Source: Parasphingopyxis marina (lineage in GTDB: Bacteria > Pseudomonadota > Alphaproteobacteria > Sphingomonadales > Sphingomonadaceae). Taken from it: a stretch of DNA of 64,000 nucleotides. The position numbers and the translations under genes were made by a program. The first letter of the stretch is position 1. The number at the start of each line of letters is the position of its first letter. Positions 54,852 to 64,000 of this stretch are shown one piece after another. The notes beneath the pieces are model-generated. The model was given only the letters and a program-made list of their open reading frames with translations, did not search any database and was not told the origin of the DNA. Location: assembly GCF_014237875.1 (NCBI RefSeq), contig NZ_JACJVJ010000001.1, positions 794,501 to 858,500 on the forward strand, in the 5' to 3' direction.

Positions 54852-57800
54852 ATGTCGAAAACCGCAATTCTTTCCTTCGCCGTCAGCGCCATGGCGCTCG
54901 CCTTTGCTGCGCCGGCGCTCGCGCAGGAGGAAGAGGCCGCCGAATGGGATGTCGCCAATCCGCCGCTCCCCACGCGCCAGGTGAATATCGACGTCACCGA
55001 GGGCACCTGGATGAATGTCGATGTCAGCCCCGACGGACGGACCATCGCCTTCGACCTGCTCGGCGATATCTACACCATGCCGATCACCGGCGGCACTGCG
55101 ACCCGGATCGCAAGCGGGCTGCCCTATGAAGCCCAGCCGCGTTTTTCGCCGGACGGGACGCGCATCGCCTTTACCTCGGATCGCGGCGGCGGCGACAATA
55201 TCTGGGTGATGGACGCGAACGGCGCGAATATGCGGCAGGTGACGAACGAGGATTTCCGCCTGCTCAACCAGCCCGACTGGTCGCCCGACGGCCAGTATAT
55301 CATCGCCCGCAAGCATTTCACGACCCAGCGCTCGCTCGGCACCGGCGAGGTCTGGATCTATCATGTGTCGGGCGGCGGCGGGGTACGGCTTGTCGAACGG
55401 CCCAACGAGCAGTTCCAGAAGGATCTCGGCGAACCGGTCTTCGCGCCCGACGGCGAAGGCGTCTATTTCAGCCGCAACACGACGCCCGGCAACAATTTCA
55501 TCTACGCGCAGGATTCCAACACGCAATTGTTCGCCATCGAGCGCTACGACATGGAATCGGGCGAACGCGAAACCGTGGTTTCGGGCGAAGGCGGCGCGCT
55601 CAACCCGCGTCCGTCGCCCGATGGCCGCTATATCGCCTTTGTCCGGCGCGAACGCACCCAATCGGTCCTCTATATCAAGGATCTGCGCAGCGGCGAGGAA
55701 CGCCGGGTCTATGACAATCTCGACCGCGACATGCAGGAAACCTGGACGGTTTACGGCACCTATCCGCGGATGGACTGGACGCCCGATAGCGCCAGCCTGA
55801 TCTTCTGGTCCGGCGGCCATATCAACCGCATCGGCATCAATGGCGGCGAGGCGCAGGTGATCCCCTTCCATGTCACCGACACCCGCGACGTTATCGATCC
55901 GCCGCGCCCGCAGATCGAGGTCGCGCCCACCACCTTCGAAACGCGGATGCCGCGCTTCGCCAGCGTGTCGCCCAATGGCCGGCAGGTCGTGTTCGAAAGC
56001 CTCGGGCACCTCTATATCGCCGATACCGGCGGCGGCACGCCGCGCCGGCTGACCAGCCAGAACAGCGCCTTCGAACTGTTCCCCAGCTGGTCTCGCGACG
56101 GGCGGCGGCTCACCTATGTCCGCTGGACCGACGGGGAACTCGGCCAGGTTCGCGTGATGAACGCCAATGGCGGCGGCGATCGCGCGGTGACGAGCGAACC
56201 CGGCCATTATCGCCGTCCGCGCTTCTCGCCCGACGGCTCGACCATCGTGTTCGAGAAAGGGGAGGGCGGGTTCCTGACCTCGCCGGAATGGTCGACCCGC
56301 CCCGGCATCTATCGCGTATCCGCTTCGGGCGGCACCGCCGAGCGCGTGACCGAAGCCGGCACGAGCCCGCATTTCGGCGCTTCGGGCGACCGCATCTTCT
56401 TCATGGTCAGCGAGGAAAACAAGCAGCGGCTGGTCTCGACCGATCTTTCGGGGAATGACCGCCGGGTCCATGCCTCGGGTGAACTCGTGACCAGCTATCA
56501 GGTCTCGCCCGATGGCGACACGCTGGCCTTTACCGAGAATTACCAGGCCTATGTTGTGCCGATGCTGCCCGGCACGCAGGATGTCGAGCTGAGCGGCGGA
56601 GCCAGCGCGCTGCCCGTCACCCGCGTCAGCGGCGACGGCGCGACCTATCTGAGCTGGAGCCAGAATGGCGACCGGCTCAACTGGACCCTGGGCCCGACCC
56701 TATATTCGGCGGCGACCAATATGGCCTTTGCAGCAGCCCCGCCAGCCGATGGCGAGGAGCGACCGGCCTTTACCCCGCCCGCAAACGGCGTTTCGCTGTC
56801 GATCCCGGTACGCGCCGCGCAGGCGACGAGCCGCGTCGCGCTGACCGGTGCGCGCATCGTCACCATGCAGGGGGAGGATAGCGGCATCATCGACAATGGC
56901 ACCATCGTCATCGACGGCGATCGCATCGCCGCGGTCGGGCCTGCCGACAGCACGGCGATCCCCGCTGGCTACCAGACGGTCGACATGGCCGGGGCGACGA
57001 TCGTGCCGGGATACATCGATGCCCATTCGCACGGACCCCAGGGCGTCGACGATATCGTCCCGCAGCAGAACTGGCACACGATTGCCCATTTGGCCTTCGG
57101 GGTGACGACGGTCCACAACCCGTCCAGCGATTCCGCGCTGATCTTCCCCGCCGAAGAAATGCAGCGGGCCGGGACGATCCTCGCTCCGCGCATCTTCTCG
57201 ACCGGCGAAGTCGTCTATGGCGCACGGGCACCGGGCGTTTTCGCGCAGATCGGCAGCCTGGAAGATGCCCGCCACCATGTCCGCCGGCTGCGCCTGCAGG
57301 GCGCGCATTCGATCAAGAATTACAACCAGCCGCGCCGCGAGCAGCGTCAGCAGGTCGTTGCCGCGGCGATCGAGGAGAATATCGCGGTCGTTGCCGAGGG
57401 CGGATCGCTGTTCGGGATGGATATCGCGCTGATCGCCGACGGCAACACGACCCTGGAACATAATATCCCGCAGGCGGTGCTGTACGAGGACGTGCTGAGC
57501 TTTTTCAGCCAGACCGATGTCGGCTATACGCCCACGCTTGTCGTCACCTATAGCGGGCTCGCGGCCGATCCCTATTGGCGCGCGCATACCGATATCTGGC
57601 GGCACCCGATCCTCTCGCGCCACGTTCCGCCCCGGCAGTTGCAGGCGAGCGGCGTGCGCCGCGAGATCGCGCCCGAAGAGGATTATGTCGACGATGAAAG
57701 CGCCGCTTCGGCCCATGCGTTGGCGCAGCGCGGCGTCCGCGTGTCGATCGGCGCGCACGGCCAGGAGGAAGGCCTTGCCGCCCATTGGGAGATGTGGAGT

Positions 57801-58067
57801 TTCGTGCGCGGCGGGATGAGCCCGCTGGAAGCGCTGCGCGCGGCGACCATCGTTCCGGCCCAGGCGCTGGGCTTCGATCGCGATATCGGCAGCCTGGAGG
57901 TCGGCAAACTGGCCGACCTGGTGGTTCTCGATGCCGATCCGACGGCAGACATCCAGAATAGCGACGATATCCGCTATGTGATGATCGGCGGCCGGCTTTA
58001 CGATCCCTTGACCATGAACGAGACGATTACCGGGAATCGCCAGCGCCAGCCCTATTTCTGGGAATAG
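54852..58067 (+). CDS. Exported TolB-like beta-propeller/amidohydrolase fusion
   Basis: A 1071-residue protein with a signal peptide (MSKTAILSFAVSAMALAFAAPALA). Residues ~45-650 contain repeated PD40/TolB-type blades with the SPDG signature (VSPDGRTIAF, FSPDGTRIAF, SPDGRYIAFVRRE and others). The C-terminal ~400 residues are an amidohydrolase: VPGYIDAHSHGPQG, then VTTVHNPS, HSIKNYNQPRREQRQ and LEVGKLADLVVLDADPTADI. It is probably periplasmic, acting on a peptide-like or cyclic amide; the propeller may select substrates. ATG 54852 follows CAGGGGG. The gene is single. Confidence 0.88.
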   Translation: MSKTAILSFAVSAMALAFAAPALAQEEEAAEWDVANPPLPTRQVNIDVTEGTWMNVDVSPDGRTIAFDLLGDIYTMPITGGTATRIASGLPYEAQPRFSPDGTRIAFTSDRGGGDNIWVMDANGANMRQVTNEDFRLLNQPDWSPDGQYIIARKHFTTQRSLGTGEVWIYHVSGGGGVRLVERPNEQFQKDLGEPVFAPDGEGVYFSRNTTPGNNFIYAQDSNTQLFAIERYDMESGERETVVSGEGGALNPRPSPDGRYIAFVRRERTQSVLYIKDLRSGEERRVYDNLDRDMQETWTVYGTYPRMDWTPDSASLIFWSGGHINRIGINGGEAQVIPFHVTDTRDVIDPPRPQIEVAPTTFETRMPRFASVSPNGRQVVFESLGHLYIADTGGGTPRRLTSQNSAFELFPSWSRDGRRLTYVRWTDGELGQVRVMNANGGGDRAVTSEPGHYRRPRFSPDGSTIVFEKGEGGFLTSPEWSTRPGIYRVSASGGTAERVTEAGTSPHFGASGDRIFFMVSEENKQRLVSTDLSGNDRRVHASGELVTSYQVSPDGDTLAFTENYQAYVVPMLPGTQDVELSGGASALPVTRVSGDGATYLSWSQNGDRLNWTLGPTLYSAATNMAFAAAPPADGEERPAFTPPANGVSLSIPVRAAQATSRVALTGARIVTMQGEDSGIIDNGTIVIDGDRIAAVGPADSTAIPAGYQTVDMAGATIVPGYIDAHSHGPQGVDDIVPQQNWHTIAHLAFGVTTVHNPSSDSALIFPAEEMQRAGTILAPRIFSTGEVVYGARAPGVFAQIGSLEDARHHVRRLRLQGAHSIKNYNQPRREQRQQVVAAAIEENIAVVAEGGSLFGMDIALIADGNTTLEHNIPQAVLYEDVLSFFSQTDVGYTPTLVVTYSGLAADPYWRAHTDIWRHPILSRHVPPRQLQASGVRREIAPEEDYVDDESAASAHALAQRGVRVSIGAHGQEEGLAAHWEMWSFVRGGMSPLEALRAATIVPAQALGFDRDIGSLEVGKLADLVVLDADPTADIQNSDDIRYVMIGGRLYDPLTMNETITGNRQRQPYFWE

Positions 58068-58133
58068 ACGCCGCGGGACGCGACGAAGCGACTCACATCT
58101 GCGGCGCGCCGTTGCCGGGACGCGGTTCGTTCA

Positions 58134-58162
58134 TTCGCGGTCGAGCATGACGGGGCTATAAT
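58134..58162 (+). promoter_or_regulatory. Promoter with perfect -10 before the beta-lactamase-like gene
   Basis: The exact TATAAT at 58157-58162 has a 17-base spacer to a weak TTCGCG (58134-58139). It lies 32 bases before the start at 58195. Confidence 0.5.
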
Positions 58163-58194
58163 CGCATCCTGCATATTGTGGGACGGGGTTTGTC

Positions 58195-59367
58195 ATGCGT
58201 TTTGGAAATTCGGTAAAAAAATCACTGTTTTGGCGGCGGTCCATGTCGGCTGCGCTGTTTGCCGCGCTGGCCGGATGCGCGGGCGTAATTCCCGCTTCGA
58301 CCCAGGCCCAGCCGTCCTCCAGCCCCTATATCGCGCCGCCGCCGCCGCAGCAGCAGCAGGCGCAGGCAACGCGCCAGATGCCGGCGCGCGGGCCTTCGAG
58401 CCAGCTGGAAAGCACGATTACCGCGCTCGGCCGCGATTTTAGCGGCGAGGTCGGGATCGCGGTGCGCGATATCGACGAGGGATGGACGGTGTCGTGGAAT
58501 GGCGACCGCTTCCTGCCGCAGCAAAGCGTCAGCAAGACCTGGGTGCAGATGGCGATGCTCGATGCCGTCGATCGCGGCGAGATGTCGCTCGATCGCGAGG
58601 TGCGTGTCGGACCCGAACATGCGGTCGTCTTCCACCAGCCGCTGCTTTCCCGCGCGAATAATGGCGGTTTCCAGGCCAGCATCCGCTATCTTTTCGAACA
58701 GGCGATGACGCGCAGCGACAATCTTGCCAATGATCGCATCCTCTGGCTGACCGGCGGCCCCGATGCGGTGCGCGCCTTTTTCCAGCGCAACAATCTGGAA
58801 GGCCTGCGCTTCGGACCCGGCGAACGCGAATTGCAGGCGGGGATCGCCGGGCTCACCTGGCAGGAATCCATGTCGCGCGGCCGCAATTTCTATTCGGCGC
58901 GGTCCAGCCTTGCCGCCGATACCCGCCAGGAAGCGATGCGCCGCTATCTCGCCGATCCCGTGGACGGGGCGACCGCGAACGGCATTGTCAACGCGTTTGC
59001 GCGGCTGGTGCGCGGCGAATTGCTGTCGCCGGAATCGACGCGGCTGATGCTCAGCACGATGCGCGCTTCGCATACCGGGCCGCAGCGGCTGCGCGGCGGC
59101 GTTCCCGATGGTTGGCAGTTCGGCCACAAGACCGGCACCGGGCAGAATCTCAACGGCCTTGTCGCCGGCTATAACGATGTCGGGATCGTCACTACGCCGG
59201 ACGGGCACAATTATGCGGTCGCGGTGATGATCGGCAATACCCGGGTCGGGATTCCCGAACGCCAGCAGCTGATGCAGCGGGTGATGGGGCAGGTGGTCAG
59301 CCACCATCTCCGCCGCCGATACGAACTGTTCACCGCCGGTATCAATACCTCCGGCGATTCCAACTAG
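58195..59367 (+). CDS. Class A beta-lactamase-like serine hydrolase, probable lipoprotein
   Basis: A 390-residue protein. A lipobox LAGC with Cys 28 follows a basic N-terminus, then comes a Pro/Gln-rich linker (about 40-66). The penicillin-binding fold motifs are present: SVSK (111-114), SDN (174-176) and HKTGTG (about 311-316). ERELQ occurs where class A enzymes have ExxLN, so the deacylating Glu may be kept while Asn is Gln. Activity on beta-lactams is possible but unproven; a role in cell-wall handling is the alternative. The stop overlaps that of the convergent phosphatase gene. Confidence 0.83.
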   Translation: MRFGNSVKKSLFWRRSMSAALFAALAGCAGVIPASTQAQPSSSPYIAPPPPQQQQAQATRQMPARGPSSQLESTITALGRDFSGEVGIAVRDIDEGWTVSWNGDRFLPQQSVSKTWVQMAMLDAVDRGEMSLDREVRVGPEHAVVFHQPLLSRANNGGFQASIRYLFEQAMTRSDNLANDRILWLTGGPDAVRAFFQRNNLEGLRFGPGERELQAGIAGLTWQESMSRGRNFYSARSSLAADTRQEAMRRYLADPVDGATANGIVNAFARLVRGELLSPESTRLMLSTMRASHTGPQRLRGGVPDGWQFGHKTGTGQNLNGLVAGYNDVGIVTTPDGHNYAVAVMIGNTRVGIPERQQLMQRVMGQVVSHHLRRRYELFTAGINTSGDSN

Positions 59368-60983
59368 GCAGACCAGGCGCCTGCGCCACGAACCGTTTCC
59401 ATCCTGTGGCGGCGGGCGATGGCGGTGGACCGGCTGCGGATGCTGTCGGTGAACAGCCATTCGCCGTGTGCGGCTTCGGGCGTCAGGGTGAGCGTCATAT
59501 AGCCGCGGCCCGAAGTGTCGGCCCATTGCAGTTCCGGGCTTGCCGCCACGAGCTGCCCGGCTAGCGTATCGGGCGCGACCTGCGGCACGAAGCTTTCGAA
59601 GCCCGGCGAGGTGACGCTCTGGCCGGCCATTTCGATGCCCACCGCGCTGCCGTCCTGCGTCAGGTCGAAGGCCCAGGCATTGTGGCTGTCGCCCGCCAGC
59701 ACGACGAGATTGGCCTCGGCTTCGAGCGCGGAACGCAGCAAACGCGTCCGCGCTGCCGGATAGCCGTCCCAGGCGTCGAGATTGAGAGGCAAGCCGGCCC
59801 GCGTCGCCGCCGCCAGCACGCGGGCGCGCTCGCGGACGAGGTCGGAATCGCTGCGGCCGATCTCCTCGGCCAGGGGAAGCGGGAAATAGTTGCGGCCCAT
59901 GATCACCTGCTGGGCAAGGATCTGCCAGCGCGTTCCCGACGATACCGAATCCCGGAAACCCTGCCCCAGCCACTGCTCTTGTTCGACGCCGAGCACGGTG
60001 CGGTCCTCGGCCGACCAGTCGTCGTCTCGGAACGCCGCCAATGTCGCATCCAGATCGCCCGCACCCTCGACGATTTCCGGATATTCATATTGGCGGCTGC
60101 GCCCGACGATCCGGGTTTCCGGCATGAAGATCGTCGCAAGATCGCCGATCCGGTAGCTCGCCCACATCGGGTCGTTGACCGGCATCCAGTCATGATAGGC
60201 CTGCATCGCCGCGCGCTTGCGGACTTCCCAATCGCCCTCGTCCGCCTGGTGGTTCTCGGCCCCGCCCATCCAGGGATCGTTGGCGATTTCGTGATCGTCC
60301 CATCGCGCGATCATCGGGAAGTTGCGGTGCAGCGCGGCGAGGTTGGGGTCGGTGCGATAGCTGGCATAGCGCAGCCAGTAATCGGCGAGCGCGATCGCTT
60401 CGGTCGAGGGCATGATCTCGCGCCCGGCCAGCGCCTGTTCTTCGCCGGGATAACGGCCCGCCTGATATTCGTAGAAATAGTCGCCGAGATGGACGATCAG
60501 GTCGAGATCGTCGCGCTGCGCCGCGTGGGCATAGGCGTTGAACCAGCCGAAGCGGAGGTTGGAGCAGGAAAAGACGCCGAGGGTGAAACTGTCCACCCCG
60601 CCTTCCGGCAATGTCCTCGTGCGGCCGGTGGGCGAATGGCTGCCGTCGGGCGCGATGAAGCGATAGAAATACCAGCGCCCGGGGTCGAGCCCACCGACCG
60701 TGATCTTGGCGGTAAAATCATAGGCGCTGCGGGCCGGGCCTTCGCCGCGCGCGACGATCCGCCCGAATTCCGCATCCTCGGCGATCTCGGCGCGCAGGGT
60801 TGGCTGGCCTTCCGAAACATAGCGCGTCCACAGCAGCACCGAGCTTTGCGTGGGCTCGCCCGAAGCGACGTCATGGGTGAAGCCGCTGGCGGTCAAGAGC
60901 CGCGCCGCGCCCGGTGTCGCCAGGGCGCCCAGCCCGAACAGTCCGCCTTGCAGCAGCAGCCGCCGGTCGATGGTGATGGTCAT
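59364..60983 (-). CDS. PhoD-type alkaline phosphatase/phosphodiesterase
   Basis: A 539-residue exported enzyme with an RR-containing, Tat-like signal (DRRLLLQGGLFGLGALATPG). The metallophosphatase motifs LIVHLGDYFYEYQAGRYPGE, ARWDDHEIANDPW and VVLAGDSHNAWAFD are in order, and ASGEPTQSSVLLWTRY is the PhoD N-domain start. It would cut phosphate mono- or diesters in the periplasm using Ca/Fe. GGGGAGAG precedes the ATG. No Pho box was found near its start. Confidence 0.92.
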   Translation of the reverse strand: MTITIDRRLLLQGGLFGLGALATPGAARLLTASGFTHDVASGEPTQSSVLLWTRYVSEGQPTLRAEIAEDAEFGRIVARGEGPARSAYDFTAKITVGGLDPGRWYFYRFIAPDGSHSPTGRTRTLPEGGVDSFTLGVFSCSNLRFGWFNAYAHAAQRDDLDLIVHLGDYFYEYQAGRYPGEEQALAGREIMPSTEAIALADYWLRYASYRTDPNLAALHRNFPMIARWDDHEIANDPWMGGAENHQADEGDWEVRKRAAMQAYHDWMPVNDPMWASYRIGDLATIFMPETRIVGRSRQYEYPEIVEGAGDLDATLAAFRDDDWSAEDRTVLGVEQEQWLGQGFRDSVSSGTRWQILAQQVIMGRNYFPLPLAEEIGRSDSDLVRERARVLAAATRAGLPLNLDAWDGYPAARTRLLRSALEAEANLVVLAGDSHNAWAFDLTQDGSAVGIEMAGQSVTSPGFESFVPQVAPDTLAGQLVAASPELQWADTSGRGYMTLTLTPEAAHGEWLFTDSIRSRSTAIARRHRMETVRGAGAWSA

Positions 60984-61049
60984 GCTCGCTCTCCCCGATT
61001 TATCCGCGCTTATTGTCCCCTATTGTTGCGCGCCGATGACCGCGCCCGT

Positions 61050-61850
61050 CTAGAGCCGCGTGCGCAAACTCCACAGCTCCGGAAAGGCGCGTTTCGCGAG
61101 CGTCGTCTGCAGATAGGCGACCCCCGCGGTTCCGCCCGTGCCGGGCTTGCCGCCGATCACGCGCTCGACCGTCAGCACATGCTTGTGCCGCCAGCTGGCG
61201 AGCGCATCGTCGAGATCGACGAGCTTTTCGGCGAGCTGGTAGAGCTCCCACCATCGCTCGGTATCCCGGTAAACTGTCGCCCAGGCGATTTCGACGCCCT
61301 CGCTGGGCGCGTAGGGCTGCGCCCAGTCCCGCTCCAGCGCGTCGGTGGGGATCGGCAGCCCGGCCCGCGCGGCGGCCCGGTTGGCCTCGTCCCACAGGCT
61401 CGGGCCGAGGAGCGCGGCTTCCATCGCGGTCCGTTCGGGGCTGCCCTCGGCCTGGAATTTCAGATGCGCTGCGTCTTTCAGGCCGAGCAGGAATTCGACC
61501 TGGCGGAACTGGGCTGACTGGAAGCCGGAGCTCTTTCCGAGCACGTCGCGGAAGCGGGTGTAATCGGCCGGCGTCATCGTCGCGAGTATGTCCCAACTGA
61601 GCGTCATCACGGCCTGGATCCGGCTGACCCGCGCCAGCCCCTTATAGGCCGGAACGAGCGCGTCGGTGCGGACGAGTTCGAACACTTCCTCCAGCTCGAA
61701 CAGGATCTGTTTCAGCCAGAGCTCTTTTGTCTGGTGGATGATGACGAACAGCATCTCGTCGTGCCGGTCCGAAATCGGGTGCTGGGAGGAGAGCAGCGTG
61801 TCGAGCGAAAGATAGCGACCATAGGTCATGGCGTCGGGCGGTTGGGTCAT
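61050..61850 (-). CDS. kynA: Tryptophan 2,3-dioxygenase
   Basis: A 266-residue haem enzyme that opens tryptophan to N-formylkynurenine. The start TYGRYLSLDTLLSSQHPISD and DEMLFVIIHQTKELWLKQIL with the distal His are characteristic, and HKHVLTVERVIGGKPGTGGT contains the proximal His and the flexible TGGT loop. Kynureninase and formamidase genes are not adjacent. It lies 49 bases downstream of rel on the same strand. Confidence 0.95.
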   Translation of the reverse strand: MTQPPDAMTYGRYLSLDTLLSSQHPISDRHDEMLFVIIHQTKELWLKQILFELEEVFELVRTDALVPAYKGLARVSRIQAVMTLSWDILATMTPADYTRFRDVLGKSSGFQSAQFRQVEFLLGLKDAAHLKFQAEGSPERTAMEAALLGPSLWDEANRAAARAGLPIPTDALERDWAQPYAPSEGVEIAWATVYRDTERWWELYQLAEKLVDLDDALASWRHKHVLTVERVIGGKPGTGGTAGVAYLQTTLAKRAFPELWSLRTRL

Positions 61851-61899
61851 CCCGGCAACCTAGCCCCGTGGGCCGGGCGTCGCCAGCCCGATCGCAGTT

Positions 61900-63984
61900 T
61901 CAGACCCGCTCGGCCTGGCTCACGCAGTCGGCGGCGCGCAGCGCGGCGAGGATGCGCATCAGGTGGGGCAGGTCGTGCACTTCGATATCGACGCAGAAGC
62001 TGTGGAAGCTGCTGTCGCGGTCATCGAGCTTCACATTGAGGATATTGGCGCCGTGCGTGCCGAAAATCCCGGCCATCACCGCGAGCGAGCCGGGTTCGTT
62101 CTTGAGAACCGCGCGAACCTGCGCCGTGCCGCCGTCCGATCCGTCGCCCCAGTTCACGGCGATCCAGTCGGCATCGTCGCCATTGGCCAGTTCGTCGCAA
62201 TCGATCGTGTGGATCAATATGTCCTCGCCGCGCGCGCGAATGCCGACGATCCGATCACCGGGCACGGGATGGCAGCATTCGGCAAGCTGAAAGGCAACGC
62301 CCGGCGTCAGACCCTTGATCGAAATCGCCTGTCCCTTGGGCGGTACGGCATTTTGGAGATCGCCGGAACCGGGCATCAAGGCTTCCATCAGCTCATGGTC
62401 GTCGATTTCGTGGCGTGCGATCTTTTCAAGAAGAGCCTCTTCCTGGCGGATGCCGAGCCGCTGCAGCGCATTCTTCAGCGCCCCCTTGCCGAGCGGCGCG
62501 GGAAGTCGCGAGACGACCTGGTCGTAGAGCTTGCGGCCCAGCGAGACGATTTCCTCATGCTCCTTGTGGCGCACGAAGCGGCGGATCGCGGCGCGCGCCT
62601 TGCCGGTGACGACGAAGCTGAGCCAGCCGGGATCGGGATGCTGGTTGTCGGACCGCAGGATGCGGACCTGATCGCCATTGTCTAGCTGGGTGCGCAGCGG
62701 CACCACGCGGCCGTTGACCTTGGCGCCAACCGTCTGGTTGCCGAGATCGGTATGCACTTCATAAGCGAAATCGACGACGGTCGCGCCCTTGGGCAGCTGG
62801 ATCAGCTCGCCGGCCGGCGTAAAGGCGAAGATACGATCCTGGTACATCGCCATGCGGGTATTTTCGAGCAGCTCCTCGGGGTTTTCCGAGGTCTCGAGAA
62901 TTTCGAGGAGATCGCGGATCCAGCCCGCCTGTCCGTCCGGCCTGTCTCCCTGCTTGTAGCTCCAATGGGCGGCGAGGCCGTGTTCGGCCTGTTCGTGCAT
63001 GCCGATGCTGCGAATCTGCACCTCGATCCGCCGGTCCTCGCCATATTGCACCGAGGTGTGGAGCGAGCGATAGCCGTTGCGCTTGGGCGTCGAGATATAG
63101 TCCTTGAAGCGGCCGGGAACCATGTGCCAGCGTTCATGGAGGATGCCCAGCGCGCGGTAGCAGGCCTCGACGTCCGGCACGATCGCGCGAAAGGCCATGA
63201 CGTCGGTCAGCGTTTCGAACGAAACATGCCGTTCGGCCATTTTCCGCCAGATCGAATAAGGGTGCTTTTCGCGGCCCGTCACTTCGGCATCGACGCCGTG
63301 GCGGCCGAGTAGCTGTTTGATCTCGTCGGCGATCCGCTCGATCGCGACCTCGCCTTCGCCTTCGCGCAGCCGCGCCTGGCGGGTTGTGATCGACTCATAC
63401 GCATCGGGTTCGAGATGCTGGAAGGCGAGCGTCTGCATCTCCTTCATGAATTCGTACATGCCGATCCGCTCGGCGAGCGGGGCATAGATATCCATGGTCT
63501 CGCGCGCGATGCGGCGGCGCTTCTCCTCATTCTTGATGAAGTGGAGCGTGCGCATATTGTGGAGGCGATCGGCCAGCTTGACCAGCAGCACGCGGATATC
63601 GCCCGACATGGCGAGCAGGAATTTCCGGAGATTTTCGGCGGCGCGTTCGGTGTCCGATTGCGCCTCGATCGTCGACAGCTTGGTCACGCCGTCAACCAGC
63701 CGGGCGACGCGTTCGCCGAACAGCTTCTCGATTTCTTCCTGGGTGGCGACCGTATCCTCGATGGTATCGTGGAGGATCGCCGTGGCGATGGTCTCGTCGT
63801 CCAACCGAAGATCGGTCAGGATACCGGCGACTTCGATAGGATGGCTGAAATAGGGATCGCCCGAAGCGCGCTTTTGCGTGCCATGGGCGTTGACCGAGAA
63901 GACATAGGCGCGGTTGATCAGCGCCTCGTCGGCATCGGGATCGTAGCTTTTGACCCTCTCGATCAATTCATATTGTCTCAGCAC
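61900..63984 (-). CDS. rel: Bifunctional (p)ppGpp synthetase/hydrolase, Rel/SpoT family
   Basis: A 694-residue stringent-response enzyme. HD-hydrolase residues: YFSHPIEVAGIL (His 48) and LHDTIEDT (72-79). The synthetase has PGRFKDYISTPKRNGYRSLH, where RFKD marks bifunctional Rel/SpoT rather than RelA-only enzymes. A TGS domain (FAFTPAGELIQLPKGATVVDFAY) and a C-terminal ACT domain (AQVRAVLKNEPGSLAVMAGI) follow. The start is GTG 63984 giving MLRQYELIERVKSYDPDADE, the usual start in alphaproteobacteria; it is complete within 17 bases of the window edge. Confidence 0.95.
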   Translation of the reverse strand: MLRQYELIERVKSYDPDADEALINRAYVFSVNAHGTQKRASGDPYFSHPIEVAGILTDLRLDDETIATAILHDTIEDTVATQEEIEKLFGERVARLVDGVTKLSTIEAQSDTERAAENLRKFLLAMSGDIRVLLVKLADRLHNMRTLHFIKNEEKRRRIARETMDIYAPLAERIGMYEFMKEMQTLAFQHLEPDAYESITTRQARLREGEGEVAIERIADEIKQLLGRHGVDAEVTGREKHPYSIWRKMAERHVSFETLTDVMAFRAIVPDVEACYRALGILHERWHMVPGRFKDYISTPKRNGYRSLHTSVQYGEDRRIEVQIRSIGMHEQAEHGLAAHWSYKQGDRPDGQAGWIRDLLEILETSENPEELLENTRMAMYQDRIFAFTPAGELIQLPKGATVVDFAYEVHTDLGNQTVGAKVNGRVVPLRTQLDNGDQVRILRSDNQHPDPGWLSFVVTGKARAAIRRFVRHKEHEEIVSLGRKLYDQVVSRLPAPLGKGALKNALQRLGIRQEEALLEKIARHEIDDHELMEALMPGSGDLQNAVPPKGQAISIKGLTPGVAFQLAECCHPVPGDRIVGIRARGEDILIHTIDCDELANGDDADWIAVNWGDGSDGGTAQVRAVLKNEPGSLAVMAGIFGTHGANILNVKLDDRDSSFHSFCVDIEVHDLPHLMRILAALRAADCVSQAERV

Positions 63985-64000
63985 CCGGCCAAGATGGCCG

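Noticed and set aside
1-64000. CRISPR array, insertion sequence or rRNA operon
   Set aside because: No regularly spaced repeats, transposase-like protein or rRNA sequence was recognised.

Overview
The window is about 64 kb of GC-rich DNA (mid-60s % GC by eye) that reads like a chromosome segment of an alphaproteobacterium, most likely a sphingomonad. I base that on the style of the Rel protein, the CCA-encoding tRNA-Pro, the dense set of SDR, acyl-CoA dehydrogenase, amidohydrolase and flavin-dependent halogenase genes, and the REP-like inverted repeat. The genus is inference. Genes are closely packed, often with 4-base stop/start or stop/stop overlaps.

Layout. 1-2.7 kb: a PiT phosphate transporter behind a Pho-box-like site, a glutathione S-transferase and a small Flp-type pilin. 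2.7-6.9 kb: an AT-richer accessory block on the minus strand with two overlapping reverse transcriptase genes. These look like the Drt3a/Drt3b pair of a type 3 defense-associated reverse transcriptase (DRT3) system, followed by a structured, gene-free segment carrying a CACACAC tract that is a good candidate for the DRT3 noncoding RNA. 6.9-18.2 kb: lepA, small envelope proteins, a ferredoxin-NADP reductase, an aldo/keto reductase, a D-aminoacylase-like amidohydrolase, two tandem Stf0-type sulfotransferases and tRNA-Pro(CGG). 18.4-25 kb: an MFS transporter, an NTF2-like protein, an intact flavin-dependent halogenase overlapping a second member that has lost its FAD and catalytic motifs, and a TPR protein ending at a strong bidirectional terminator. 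25-34 kb: an XRE/MmyB regulator divergent from a methyltransferase, two SDRs, an exported amidohydrolase, a TauD-type dioxygenase, two tandem small peptides with double-glycine leaders, and a DUF885 hydrolase.

34-47.5 kb is a lipid or xenobiotic acyl-CoA catabolic region: an ACAD10-like phosphotransferase, three SDRs, an aldo/keto reductase, a thioesterase, an acyl-CoA ligase, a bifunctional hydratase/3-hydroxyacyl-CoA dehydrogenase, an amidase, an acyl-CoA dehydrogenase and an MFS transporter. Palindromic operator candidates lie in front of several of them. 47.4-54.7 kb: amino-acid and acyl catabolism (hppD-hmgA for tyrosine, a CaiB/BaiF CoA-transferase next to glutaryl-CoA dehydrogenase, a thiolase) plus a third, unrelated sulfotransferase. 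54.8-64 kb: a large exported beta-propeller/amidohydrolase fusion, a class A beta-lactamase-like lipoprotein, a PhoD-type phosphatase, tryptophan 2,3-dioxygenase and the bifunctional (p)ppGpp synthetase/hydrolase.

The most notable items are the DRT3 locus with its candidate ncRNA, the active/degenerate halogenase pair, the tandem double-glycine peptides, and a set of shared GTGAC-N4-GTCAC palindromes. No CRISPR array, insertion sequence, rRNA or integrase gene was seen.
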